Assembly: GCF_025352645.1 (NCBI RefSeq)
Contig: NZ_JANXSO010000002.1
Span: forward strand, 1-36,337
Direction of reading: 5' to 3'
DNA length: 36,337 nucleotides
Source of the DNA: Iodobacter sp.
GTDB lineage: Bacteria > Pseudomonadota > Gammaproteobacteria > Burkholderiales > Chitinibacteraceae
The position numbers and the translations under genes are program-made. Below, piece after piece: positions 26,640 through 34,507 of the stretch (positions within the stretch are counted from its first letter, which is position 1; each line of letters begins with the position of its first letter). The notes under the pieces are model-generated. The model saw only the letters and a list, made by a program, of their open reading frames with translations, was not told the origin of the DNA and made no database searches.

Positions 26640-28517
26640 TCAAAGCGCACCTTTGAGCAGGGCCATCACCATATAGGGGGTGGTGTTGGCCTGAGCCAGC
26701 ATCGCCGTGCCTGCTTGTTGCAAGATATTAGCGCGGGTGATGCTGCCTGTTTCAGCGGCAAAATCCGCATCTTGAATGCGGCTGCGCGATGCGCTTAGGT
26801 TTTCTAGCGTGTTTTGTAGATTAGATGCTGCGGCAACAAAACGGTTTTGATAAGCCCCCAAGGCACCACGGGCGATATTAACAATATCCAGAGCACTATC
26901 TAAGGATGCAATCGCATTTTGCGCACTGGAGGCCGTTAAAGTATTGAGTGAAGTGATCCCAACGATCGAAGCGATGGCGATAGCGGCGGTATTGCCTGCT
27001 GTCATTCCTGCACTTTCTGGTGCGGCTCCGGCGATGCTTAGGCCTTCGGTGCTTAAACTAGAAACACTGATGGTGCTGCGATTGGCCGCCGCACTGCCGC
27101 TGCTACTGGCGGCACCCGCTATATTGCGGGTCACAGAGCCAGCGTTGCTGGAGATGGACGTGCTGGATGCGCCAGCTGCATTATCATTGAGCACCACCGT
27201 GCCGCCGCCGTCCGCAACACTAAAGGCGCTAAGCGCTGCAGCCGTAAGCGGATTTGATTGGGCCATAGAGATTGCGCCGCTAAGCGCCGATGATACCGTT
27301 GCCGCGTTATTGCTTGCGCCAGCAATATTTAAATCTACGTGATTGGCATCGACCACCGCAGAAGCCAGCCCAGAATTACGCACGGTAAAGCTAATGCCAT
27401 TCACCGCAAACTGCGCGCCAGCCCCCACATTATTCGCAATATTAAAGGTGTTTTGCGCCGCAACGGCTGCCGTTCCTTGAGTGCCCACCATGCCTGCGGA
27501 TAGGCCACTTTGGCTGAGAAATGTGGCTTTGTTTGCCGCCGCAGCAGCGGCATTGGCCGCAATGCCACTTAAACCAATATTAATATTGCGGCCATCTGCC
27601 GCGCTCAGCGTCACAATGCCCGCACTAGCCGTTGCGCTGACGCCCGTTTGGGCCGCCGCCCCTTGGATGGCCGCTGCAAAGTTTGCGCCCTGGCTGCTGG
27701 CATCGGTGCTCGCGCTAACGCCGCCAATATCCACACCATTAATATTAAAGCCTGCAATCGCCGTAAATGAAGAAGGCGCGGAAGTGATGAGCTTATTGGT
27801 ATTGGCGCTGGCGCTTACCCCCGATGTAGCCGTGCTGGCATTGATGGCTGCCGCTAGCGCAAAAGCACTATCCGCCGCCTGTCCCGCCGCCGCCCCCGCG
27901 GTTGAGGCATCAATCGCAAAATCATTAAGCTTTAAGTCGCCCGCATTGAGGGAGGCGGTTACTACTCCACCTGTTACCGTCGCCTTAAATGAAGAGCCGG
28001 TGCTGCCTAGATGCGACGTTTGCATATTGCTGATGGCGCTAATGCTAATCGTATCGCCTTGATTGGCCCCAATATTAAAAGTGCGGGCATTAAAACTGCC
28101 GTCGAGCAATTTAATGCCATTAAAATCCGTGGCGCTGGCAATGCGCTGGATTTCTGCACTGAGCTGCTGCACCTCATCATTAATCAGCTTTCGATCTGAG
28201 CTAGAGATTGGCCCGTTTGCAGCTTGAACAGATAACTCGCGCATACGCTGCAGGCTGTTTGATATCCCGCCCATTGCCCCTTCGGCGGTTTGCACCATAG
28301 AAATGCCATCATTGGCATTACGAATTGCTTGGCTGCTACCGTTAATTTGGGAAGTCATCCGGCTGCTAATGGCCAGCCCCGCAGCATCATCTTGCGCACG
28401 GTTGATCCGCAAGCCAGAGGAAATCCGGCTCAGAGAAATAGCCAAAGCACTCTGTGACGTACTCAAATTACGTTGAGTATTCATCGCCACCAAGTTGGTA
28501 TTAAGATGAACTGCCAT
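26640..28517 (-). CDS. Flagellin with enlarged variable region
   Basis: A flagellar filament subunit of 625 residues, longer than most flagellins. The conserved N-terminal D0/D1 part starts MAVHLNTNLVAMNTQRNLST and includes RISSGLRINRAQDDAAGLAISSRM and VQTAEGAMGGISNSLQRMRELSVQAANG. The C-terminal D1/D0 part has SLDSALDIVNIARGALGAYQNRFVAAASNLQNTLENLSASRSRIQDADFA. Between them about 370 residues of Ala/Ser/Gly/Asn-rich repeats resemble Flagellin_IN modules (GFNINGVDIGGVSASTDASS). The last residues, ANTTPYMVMALLKGAL, differ from the usual QANQxPQxVLxLL ending. The start is chosen by an AGGA site 5 bases upstream and the family start. No other filament, cap or chaperone gene is nearby. Confidence 0.93.
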   Translation of the reverse strand: MAVHLNTNLVAMNTQRNLSTSQSALAISLSRISSGLRINRAQDDAAGLAISSRMTSQINGSSQAIRNANDGISMVQTAEGAMGGISNSLQRMRELSVQAANGPISSSDRKLINDEVQQLSAEIQRIASATDFNGIKLLDGSFNARTFNIGANQGDTISISAISNMQTSHLGSTGSSFKATVTGGVVTASLNAGDLKLNDFAIDASTAGAAAGQAADSAFALAAAINASTATSGVSASANTNKLITSAPSSFTAIAGFNINGVDIGGVSASTDASSQGANFAAAIQGAAAQTGVSATASAGIVTLSAADGRNINIGLSGIAANAAAAAANKATFLSQSGLSAGMVGTQGTAAVAAQNTFNIANNVGAGAQFAVNGISFTVRNSGLASAVVDANHVDLNIAGASNNAATVSSALSGAISMAQSNPLTAAALSAFSVADGGGTVVLNDNAAGASSTSISSNAGSVTRNIAGAASSSGSAAANRSTISVSSLSTEGLSIAGAAPESAGMTAGNTAAIAIASIVGITSLNTLTASSAQNAIASLDSALDIVNIARGALGAYQNRFVAAASNLQNTLENLSASRSRIQDADFAAETGSITRANILQQAGTAMLAQANTTPYMVMALLKGAL

Positions 28518-28606
28518 CTTCCTATCCTGATTTATCCGCCTCATGCCCCATAAAACAAAGCACGCGCCTCAGGCCCTTGTTGATCTAATTCGCGGTTTTA
28601 AAACCA

Positions 28607-28635
28607 GCATCAGCAAGCAGCGTATTTAAACTTTT
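28607..28635 (-). promoter_or_regulatory. Possible flagellar sigma-28 promoter of the flagellin
   Basis: About 90-118 bp upstream of the flagellin start the minus strand reads AAAAGTTT, then 13 bases, then GCTGATGC. This loosely resembles TAAAGTTT-N11-GCCGATAA, but the spacing is not ideal and the -10 has mismatches. Confidence 0.25.
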
Positions 28636-28650
28636 CTGCTTACATTAACT

Positions 28651-28904
28651 AAAAAAATACGCCTAGCTGACCATTTTAAAGACGAAACTAAAGCCATCGT
28701 CATCCGCTATATCGGACAAAATGTGGAGGACTTAAGCGTATTTTGGTGGGGCCGTAGAATTAACAACCACAAGATGTTCACCACGAATCATGGGCCAATA
28801 ATGTGCTGAAAGACCGTGATTTAAAGCGTGCCAATAAGCTGCTGCTTGAAATGGGCGTACCCACCTCCGCCAAAGAGGGCAAGGCCTTAGTCCAAGAAGT
28901 TAAG
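28651..28904 (+). pseudogene. Unidentified broken coding sequence beside the IS
   Basis: Two consecutive stretches in different plus-strand frames look protein-like but are separated by a stop or frameshift. The first encodes KIRLADHFKDETKAIVIRYI and continues to a stop near 28810; the second, from about 28797, encodes NNVLKDRDLKRANKLLLEMG and runs into the IS at 28905. I do not recognise the product. The likely reading is the decayed remainder of one gene cut by the IS, perhaps part of the tRNA-linked element. The rest of 28518-28650 holds only the possible flagellin promoter. Confidence 0.35.
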
Positions 28905-28949
28905 TGGCCGGGTAATCCCCCCATTTTTAAGCTCACTTAAAAGTAGAGG

Positions 28950-29728
28950 TCAGGGATGTAATGCCAGTTTTTGTTTCGGGGTGATGCCGCCCAATCCCAT
29001 GTGCGGGCGCTCATTATTGTATGTCCAAAGCCATTGCGTTGCAGTTTCTTGCACTTCGGCAAGGCTTTCAATGTTATCGCAGGCCAGCCATTCATAACGC
29101 ACGGTGCGATTATAACGCTCAATATATGCGTTTTGCTGTGGATTGCCAGGCTGAATATAAGCCAATTCAATCGATTGTTGCTCTGCCCAATTTTTTAGCA
29201 GATGGCTAATATATTCAGGGCCATTATCGGACCTGATTCGTTTGGGCTTGCCGCGCCATTCAATGATTTGATTCAGGCTGCGTATGACGCGCTCTGCTGG
29301 CAAAGAGAAATCGACTTCAATGCCCAATCCTTCCAGATTAAAAGATTAAAATTATCAATCACATTGAATAAGCGAATGCTGCGGCCATCGGCTAATTGAT
29401 CGTGGATAAAATCCATCGACCACGTTTCATTTTTTGCCGCTGGCACTGCTAATGGCGCTGGCGTTTCGCGATATAAACGTTTTTTAGGCTTAATCCGCAG
29501 ATTTAATTCTAAATCGCAATAAATCCGGTAGACGCGTTTATGATTCCAGCGCTTTTTCTTGACGTTGCGTAAATGTAAAAAACAAAGGCCAAAGCCCCAC
29601 TTGCGATGCGTTTCAGTGAGCTGAATCAGCGATTCCGCAATTTTGGCATTTTCTGCATCCAGCTTACGAATAGAGCGATAGCAAGTCGTGCTAATTGCAA
29701 AGCTGGCGCAAGCCGCACGAATAGACAA
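28950..29728 (-). pseudogene. IS3-family transposase OrfB, frameshifted
   Basis: This is the DDE transposase of the IS. The upstream part carries the HTH_21-like region (HRKWGFGLCFLHLRN) and the first catalytic Asp in NETWSMDFIHDQL. The downstream part has the second Asp in RSDNGPEYISHLL and the catalytic Glu in NAYIERYNRTVRYEW, ending in the typical NERPHMGLGGITPKQKL. The two parts are in different frames. The break is an 8-bp tandem duplication, GATTAAAA at 29336-29343 repeated at 29344-29351. Removing one copy restores the reading IDNFNLEGLGIEVDFSLPAE. All catalytic residues remain, so the damage may be recent. Confidence 0.88.
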
Positions 29729-29777
29729 TGCCTTGGTTTCAACTGCCCAGCGAGCTATCTCACGACGCTGAGATGTT

Positions 29778-30044
29778 TCAGAGGATTTCTGACATGGCCT
29801 CCTTGATCACGTCCGCCTGCATTTGGGCTTCGATATACATCTTTTTAAGGCGCTTATTTTCGTTCTCCAGCTCTTTCATCCGCGTCATCATCGAGACATC
29901 CATGCCGCCAAATTTAGCGCGCCACTTATAGAAAGAGGCAGAGCTCATACCGTGCTCTCGGCAGAGATCAGGAACGGTCGAACCGGCTTCAGCTTGCTTT
30001 AAAATCGCCATAATCTGGCGTTATTAATTGCTCACGGCTTTCAT
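29778..30044 (-). pseudogene. IS3-family OrfA (HTH) with N-terminal nonsense codons
   Basis: OrfA is the DNA-binding subunit. MAILKQAEAGSTVPDLCREH and continuing GMSSASFYKWRAKFGGMDVSMM form the helix-turn-helix (Transposase_8 type), and LENENKRLKKMYIEAQMQADVIKEAM forms the leucine zipper. The expected start, ATG at 30042-30044 preceded by GAGGAG, leads after six codons into two consecutive stops (TAATAA) in the same frame as the domain. Translation could only restart at the internal ATG at about 30011. The family N-terminus (KKSRFTEEQIM-like) is scrambled. Confidence 0.8.
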
Positions 30045-30074
30045 GTAGAGCTCCTCAAAGACTGCGAGAAAATT

Positions 30075-31052
30075 CTACTTAAAAATGAGCTGGTTTTGTG
30101 GGGGGATTACCCGGCCATTAATGGCTTGCAGCGACTCCAGTAGTGCTACGGTTTGCCGTGATAGGTAAATAACTCGCTCACGGCTCATCTTCTCGCCACG
30201 GTCGGAAAACTTCACTTTTGCCACGGCCTCGCGCTCTTCTGGAATTGTCCAAATACCGGCAACTAGATCAAATTCTGCCCAGCGAGAGAAACGAAACTCT
30301 GACGACCTTGCCCCTGTGAGTAATGCAAAGCGGGTGGCGTATTTGGCTACATGTGAGCCGCTGTAATGGGCGATGCGCTGCACCAGCTCGGACAATCTGG
30401 GTAAGGGTAAGGCGGGGTAGTGTTTGGTTTTACGGGTAGCCACAGCGCCTTGCAGATCTAAAGCTGGGTTTGAGTCGATGCGGCCTGTTTGAACAGCGTA
30501 ACGCATGATGGCGGTCATGTATTGGCGTAATCGTTTGGCAAGGTCTAATACATCGCGTGCTACGGCCAATTGCAGGGGGATAAGTAGATCACGGGTTTTG
30601 AGTGATTCAATCGGGCGCTTGCCGATGCTGGGGAATAAGTCAGTCGTGATGCGCTGCATAATTCGGCCTGCATGGTCTGTTGACCAATTGCTCGAGGCCA
30701 TCTCTTTGGCGTGCCATTCCAGCGCCACAGTTTCAAAAGAATTAACAGCACTAAGTACGGCGGCTATATTTTGTTGCTGCTTATGCTCTTGAGGGGCAAT
30801 GCCACGCGCAAGTAAGGCTTTGACCTCCTCTCGCATACTGCGGGCATCCGCCAAGCCCACGGCAGGGTAAGCACCAAATGAAAGTAGCCCCGCTTTCCCA
30901 CTCGGCTTGGCGTATTTGCAGTGCCATATCTTGCTACCGTTTTTTTTGATCAGTAGATATAAGCCTCCACCGTCAAACTTTGAATAATCTTTTTCTGCGG
31001 GCTTGGCGTTATTGCACTCGGCACTAGTCAGGGGCTTGGTTTGGCGGGCCAT
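30075..31052 (-). pseudogene. P4-type tyrosine integrase, 3' end removed at the IS
   Basis: A phage/island integrase starting MARQTKPLTSAECNNAKPAE with the N-terminal arm-binding (DUF4102) domain including DGGGLYLLIKKNGSKIWHCKY and SFGAYPAVGLADARSMREE, then the core-binding domain. The catalytic domain begins with RFALLTGARSSEFRFSRWAEFD, which holds the first catalytic Arg. The reading frame is native to about AIN (30118); the last codons (GRVIPPQNQLIFK) are translated from the IS end. The HxxR box and the nucleophile Tyr are missing, so it should be inactive. Family members are about 400 residues. It lies directly downstream of tRNA-Met on the same strand, as expected for a tRNA-targeted element. 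Confidence 0.88.
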
Positions 31053-31153
31053 TGGTATACGCTCCGGCAGGGGATAGGTATATCTTAGACCGTATACCTA
31101 AACGTATACCTAAAATGTTGGGCTGCTATGGCATTGCGTGGGACGTTAAGACA

Positions 31154-31189
31154 ACAAAAAACCCGCTAAAGCTAGGCTTTATGCGGGTT
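31154..31189 (-). terminator. Rho-independent terminator of the tRNA-Met gene
   Basis: On the minus strand AACCCGC-A-TAAAGC pairs with GCTTTA-GCGGGTT (one bulged A, loop CTA), followed by TTTTGTTG. It lies 35 bp after the tRNA 3' end and before the integrase start. Confidence 0.88.
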
Positions 31190-31224
31190 CTAGGTACTGT
31201 ATGAAACAGTGTGAAACGTGTACT

Positions 31225-31301
31225 TGGTGGCTATGGCGGGACTCGAACCTGCGACCCCAGCATTATGAGTGCTGTGCTCTAACCAACTGAGCTACATAGC
31301 C
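31225..31301 (-). tRNA. tRNA-Met (CAU), elongator type
   Basis: Read on the minus strand: the acceptor GGCTATG pairs with CATAGCC, followed by A and an encoded CCA. The D-arm is AGCTCAGTTGGTTAGAGC, the anticodon stem-loop AGCACTCATAATGCT with anticodon CAT, and the T-arm GCAGGTTCGAGTCCCGC. The length is 77 nt with CCA. The overall sequence is close to E. coli elongator tRNA-Met (metT) and unlike the lysidine-modified tRNA-Ile2, which shares the CAT anticodon. It is the likely attachment gene for the integrase next to it. Confidence 0.94.
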
Positions 31302-31315
31302 TTAAAGAGGGACGC

Positions 31316-31344
31316 ATTATGGTTTCTTTTATTTTAGCTGTCAA
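31316..31344 (-). promoter_or_regulatory. Consensus sigma-70 promoter of tRNA-Met
   Basis: On the minus strand TTGACA (complement of 31339-31344), exactly 17 bp, then CATAAT (complement of 31316-31321), followed by a G/C-containing GCGTCCCTC stretch before the tRNA. This is a near-perfect promoter; the GC discriminator is typical of stable-RNA genes under stringent control. Confidence 0.85.
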
Positions 31345-31379
31345 CACTCTTTATGAGAATTTGGCGACATTTTGTGGTT

Positions 31380-32720
31380 TTATTTTTTGCTCGCTTGCGG
31401 CGCGGTAGGGACTTTGGTGATGGCTCTGCTGATAGCTGCTTGAATTTGTTCAAAATTAAAAGGTTTTGCGATGAAGTCATCCATGCCCGCTTCAAGGCAG
31501 GCGCAGCGATCGTCGATGAGTGAATTGGCGGTGAGGGCGATAATCCAAGGCTGGCCATAGCATTCTGGTTGGGCGCGGATGGCTCGGCAGGCGCTTAGCC
31601 CGTCTAAGACGGGCATGGATAAATCCATCAGCACAACGGGGAAACGAATGATTTTTAGCATTTGCAGCGCCGCTTCGCCGTTGTCTACCACGGTGGCCCG
31701 TGCACCGGCTTGCTCTATACAGCGCTGAGCTACAAATTGATTGACTGCGTTGTCCTCTGCAATAAGCACATGCAAATCTGGGGGCAGTTGGGTGGGTGCG
31801 GCTTTACCTAGATGGGTAGGCGTGGTGCTATCGCTGCTTTGTAGGGGTAAATGGATTAAAAAAATGCTGCCTGATCCGTACTCGCTTGTTAGCTGGATAT
31901 CGCCGCCCATCAGTTCGATGATGCGCGAAACAATGGCCAAGCCTAGGCCGGTGCCTCCATATTGGCGGGTGATCGTGCTATCGGCTTGTGAGAAGGGTTT
32001 AAATAAAGAATTAATCTGTTCTTCCCTAATGCCTATACCGCTATCGCTAATTTTAAGCGTGAGCGTTTGTTGTGATTGCTCAGCAAGGATGGAAACATAG
32101 CCATGCTCAGTAAATTTAATCGCGTTGCCTAACAGGTTTTGTAAAATTTGCCTTAGGCGTAGCGGGTCGCTTTTGATCCACTGCTCTACATTGCTGTTGA
32201 TTTCTAATGTAAGCGAGAGTTGTTTTTTGCTGGCGATAGGCTGGTAGAGCTTTACGATATCGTGCAGTAATTCCGGCAGGTTAACAGGGGTGGATTCCAG
32301 CATCATTTGGCTGGCTTCTAGCTTGGAGTAATCCAGAATTTCGTTAATAAGGGTTAAAAGGGAATCGCCACAGCGGCTGAGTGTGGCCAGCATGCTGGCT
32401 TGGTCTGGGTTAAGTGGGCTGCGCTCTAGTAATTGGGCAATGCCCAAAATGCCATTCAGCGGGGTGCGAATTTCGTGGCCCATGATGGCCAAAAAGCTAC
32501 TTTTTGCCCGTGTGGCGGCTTGGCTGGCATCAAGGGCGGCTTCTAGTTGCTGCGTTCTTTGCGCAACCCGTGCTTCTAGCTGATCAGCTAATTTTTGCAA
32601 AGCTTGGTTGGCAGTGTAGAGATCTAGGCTTTTGGCTTCTAGCAGCGCTTCGGCCTCTTTGCGGGCCAGTCTTTCTCTTTGGCTGCGTTTTTGTAGCCGC
32701 TGTAGTTCTTGCTCATCCAT
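31380..32720 (-). CDS. Hybrid sensor histidine kinase with receiver domain, partner of H-NOX
   Basis: A soluble 446-residue kinase with no membrane helix. An N-terminal coiled coil (about 1-75) is followed by HisKA with phosphoacceptor His82 (GHEIRTPLNG). The ATPase domain has the N box NLLGNAIKFTEHG (about 195-207), G1 SDSGIGI (226-231) and G2 GGTGLGLAIV. The C-terminal receiver domain (about 316-432) has acidic pocket Glu322/Asp323, phosphoacceptor Asp366 (LMDLSMP) and Lys419. Its start overlaps the H-NOX stop by 8 bp, so translation is coupled and the haem protein is the probable input. There is no separate response regulator or phosphotransfer gene nearby; the output is unknown. Confidence 0.92.
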   Translation of the reverse strand: MDEQELQRLQKRSQRERLARKEAEALLEAKSLDLYTANQALQKLADQLEARVAQRTQQLEAALDASQAATRAKSSFLAIMGHEIRTPLNGILGIAQLLERSPLNPDQASMLATLSRCGDSLLTLINEILDYSKLEASQMMLESTPVNLPELLHDIVKLYQPIASKKQLSLTLEINSNVEQWIKSDPLRLRQILQNLLGNAIKFTEHGYVSILAEQSQQTLTLKISDSGIGIREEQINSLFKPFSQADSTITRQYGGTGLGLAIVSRIIELMGGDIQLTSEYGSGSIFLIHLPLQSSDSTTPTHLGKAAPTQLPPDLHVLIAEDNAVNQFVAQRCIEQAGARATVVDNGEAALQMLKIIRFPVVLMDLSMPVLDGLSACRAIRAQPECYGQPWIIALTANSLIDDRCACLEAGMDDFIAKPFNFEQIQAAISRAITKVPTAPQASKK

Positions 32721-33246
32721 AGCGGTTTAATTTAAAGAGATCGAAATCGGCGTAATTTTCTGTGCTTAATGTAATGGGCTGGCCAAAATAGCGGATACAG
32801 CCGGTGAGTAGGCCTGCAGCAAAGTCGCCCATTTTTCGGGGTGAATTGTATTTAAGGATGAGTGAGTTTGGGCTTAAGCGCTCGGCAGTAAAGTGGGGTA
32901 ACTCTGCATCGGGGTAAAGCTTGAGCACTTCAGCGTGAATGATATGTTCTATGCCCTGTAAAAAGTCTAAAGGGTCTTGTACATCGGTAAAAAACGAGGG
33001 ATAGAGCGCTACAAACCGGCCAAAAAGATGTTCACCAAAGATATGTAAAAGCTTTGCAACGGGTAATTGGGATTTTGCACTGAGCGCGTTGACTAGACTG
33101 ATGATTTCGCTGTGCTGATAAGTGCCCACCGCCGTGTAAACGCCGCCAGATGGCAAATCAGTTTCATCTAGCAACTGATCTGCCATTGCATCGCCCCAAG
33201 TTTGCTCAACAAGCTCTAGAAACTCAGTAAAAATAATACCTTTCAT
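32713..33246 (-). CDS. H-NOX (haem-nitric oxide/oxygen binding) sensor protein
   Basis: A stand-alone H-NOX domain of 177 residues that should bind haem and sense nitric oxide. The N-terminal MKGIIFTEFLELVEQTWGDA is typical of the family. The likely proximal haem ligand is His104 in GIEHIIHAEVLKLYP, and the haem-propionate motif YxSxR is present as Tyr133, Ser135, Arg137 (KYNSPRKM). The start MKGIIF is chosen by family; the frame is open ten codons further. In other bacteria H-NOX inhibits a partner kinase when NO is bound, affecting biofilm or motility. The next gene, overlapping by 8 bp, is such a kinase. Confidence 0.93.
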   Translation of the reverse strand: MKGIIFTEFLELVEQTWGDAMADQLLDETDLPSGGVYTAVGTYQHSEIISLVNALSAKSQLPVAKLLHIFGEHLFGRFVALYPSFFTDVQDPLDFLQGIEHIIHAEVLKLYPDAELPHFTAERLSPNSLILKYNSPRKMGDFAAGLLTGCIRYFGQPITLSTENYADFDLFKLNRYG

Positions 33247-33281
33247 GAGAAGAGCTCCGTGGTTGCGTCTCCCCAATATAG

Positions 33282-33296
33282 AAGTAAACTTTACTT
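33282..33296. promoter_or_regulatory. Perfect 7-bp palindrome upstream of H-NOX
   Basis: AAGTAAA-C-TTTACTT lies 36 bp upstream of the H-NOX start and overlaps the end of the methyltransferase gene. A TATATT (complement of about 33275-33280) lies next to it. It could be an operator or part of a promoter; no binding protein is assigned. Confidence 0.3.
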
Positions 33297-34452
33297 AAAG
33301 CTCGCCCGAGCGATCCCGTCCGCCTAGCCCTGGGGCAGTTTTGCCTTGTAGCTCTTTAGAAAAGGCGATGACTTTAAACAACTCGCCCATTTCGGCATTG
33401 CTGGTGAGCTTTTGCAGGGCGGTCGACATTCTTAGGTATTCCACACTGCCGATTTCCATTTGCGCGGCGCGGTCTAAAATCCCTGTGTCGATCAGGTAGC
33501 TGGCTTGTGAGGTATAGCCTTCAAGGCTTAGCCCTGCCTGATCGGCTGCGCGGTAAATTGCTGAGAAATCCACGTGGCAGGTGAGATCCGTCAGGCCAGG
33601 AAAAAAGAAAGGGTCGTGAATACTGTGGTGGCGGTAATGGCCTATCAGCGTGCCCATGCTGCGCTCTGGGTGGTAAAACTCGGCGGCGGGGAAGCCGTAA
33701 TCGATCAGTAGAATCATGCCAAACTGAAGACTGGCCGCCAGTGAGGTAATAAACCCCTGTGCTTCTAGCTGGATTTCGGTGGTGTATTGCGGGATATGCG
33801 GAAAGGGCTCGCAAGCCACTTCTAAGCGTAAATTATCCATAGCACGATGTTCAAACGCCAGATCGCTGTCGTTTTCTACTACGCCACATTGCAGCCAGTT
33901 GTAGCCGTCAAAGCGCACTAGCTCGCAGGGCATGGCATCCAGCACTTCATTGCCAACCATCACGCCCACAAATTGCCTAGGTAATTCATCTAGCCATTTA
34001 GCCTTGTGGGCTAGATGCGGTACCAGTGTTTGCAGCGTTTTACGCTGGCGCTCGCGTAATTCGCCAGATAGCTCCAGAATAAAGTATTCGCTGGGCAGGG
34101 CGTCTAAGCGCTCTAGTTCTAGTAAGATTTGCGCGGCAAGTTGCCCCGTACCTGCGCCAATTTCTAACACATCGCCACCACATTCCTGTAAGACGTGTTG
34201 GATGGTGTTGGCAACGCAGGTACCAAACAGCGGCGAGATCTCTGGGGCGGTAATAAAATCACCTGCTCCACCAAATTTGGCCGCACCCCCGCTGTAATAG
34301 CCAAGGCCAGGCGTGTAGAGCGCCATTTGCATATAGTCAGCAAAAGAAATCCAGCCACCGTTGGCATGAATCGCTTGGCGGATATGTAAGATTAAAGCCT
34401 GGCTGGCTTGCAGCGCTTCTTCAGATGGCGTGGGGAGTTGCGGATTAGTCAT
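33295..34452 (-). CDS. MidA/NDUFAF7-family SAM-dependent methyltransferase
   Basis: A class I methyltransferase of the DUF185/MidA family (mitochondrial NDUFAF7 methylates an Arg of complex I; the bacterial targets are unclear). The 385-residue product has ISFADYMQMALYTPGLGYYSGGAAKFGGAGDFITAPEISPLFG, the family hallmark N-terminus. The SAM-binding motif VLEIGAGTGQLAAQIL is at about 95-110, then NEVLDAMPCELVRF and the C-terminal LTDLTCHVDFSAI. The start MTNPQLPTPSEEAL is chosen because the upstream extension (to 34518) overlaps the divergent promoter region and has no family likeness. It is divergent from folM. Confidence 0.92.
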   Translation of the reverse strand: MTNPQLPTPSEEALQASQALILHIRQAIHANGGWISFADYMQMALYTPGLGYYSGGAAKFGGAGDFITAPEISPLFGTCVANTIQHVLQECGGDVLEIGAGTGQLAAQILLELERLDALPSEYFILELSGELRERQRKTLQTLVPHLAHKAKWLDELPRQFVGVMVGNEVLDAMPCELVRFDGYNWLQCGVVENDSDLAFEHRAMDNLRLEVACEPFPHIPQYTTEIQLEAQGFITSLAASLQFGMILLIDYGFPAAEFYHPERSMGTLIGHYRHHSIHDPFFFPGLTDLTCHVDFSAIYRAADQAGLSLEGYTSQASYLIDTGILDRAAQMEIGSVEYLRMSTALQKLTSNAEMGELFKVIAFSKELQGKTAPGLGGRDRSGEL

Positions 34453-34507
34453 CGGGGCTGGAAAATCGTAGGCATAAAAACAATATTGTATGGGGCGAGG
34501 ACAGAAT

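Larger units (their letters stand above)
28905..30117 (-). mobile_element. IS3-family insertion sequence, degenerate (about 1213 bp)
   Basis: The ends are perfect 19-bp inverted repeats, TGGCCGGGTAATCCCCCCA at 28905-28923 and its reverse complement at 30099-30117, with the TG...CA termini of IS3-type elements. Inside, on the minus strand, are an orfA with HTH and leucine zipper and an orfB with a DDE/rve domain, both disrupted. The flanking triplets (AAG on the left, TTA on the right) are not a target duplication, so the original insertion neighbourhood has been rearranged. The right end cuts the integrase gene. Confidence 0.9.

Noticed and set aside
27481-28062. 193-codon plus-strand open frame opposite the flagellin
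   Set aside because: Low-complexity Ala/Pro/Leu product explained by the repetitive Ala/Ser codons of the flagellin on the other strand.
31229-31301. Reading the CAT-anticodon tRNA as tRNA-Ile2 (lysidine type) or initiator tRNA
   Set aside because: The acceptor and D-arm match elongator tRNA-Met; the first acceptor pair is G-C (unlike initiator), and the body is unlike ileX.
31225-31301. Direct repeat of the tRNA 3' end (att site) elsewhere in the window
   Set aside because: By eye no second copy of the tRNA-Met 3' sequence was found, so no island boundary could be assigned.
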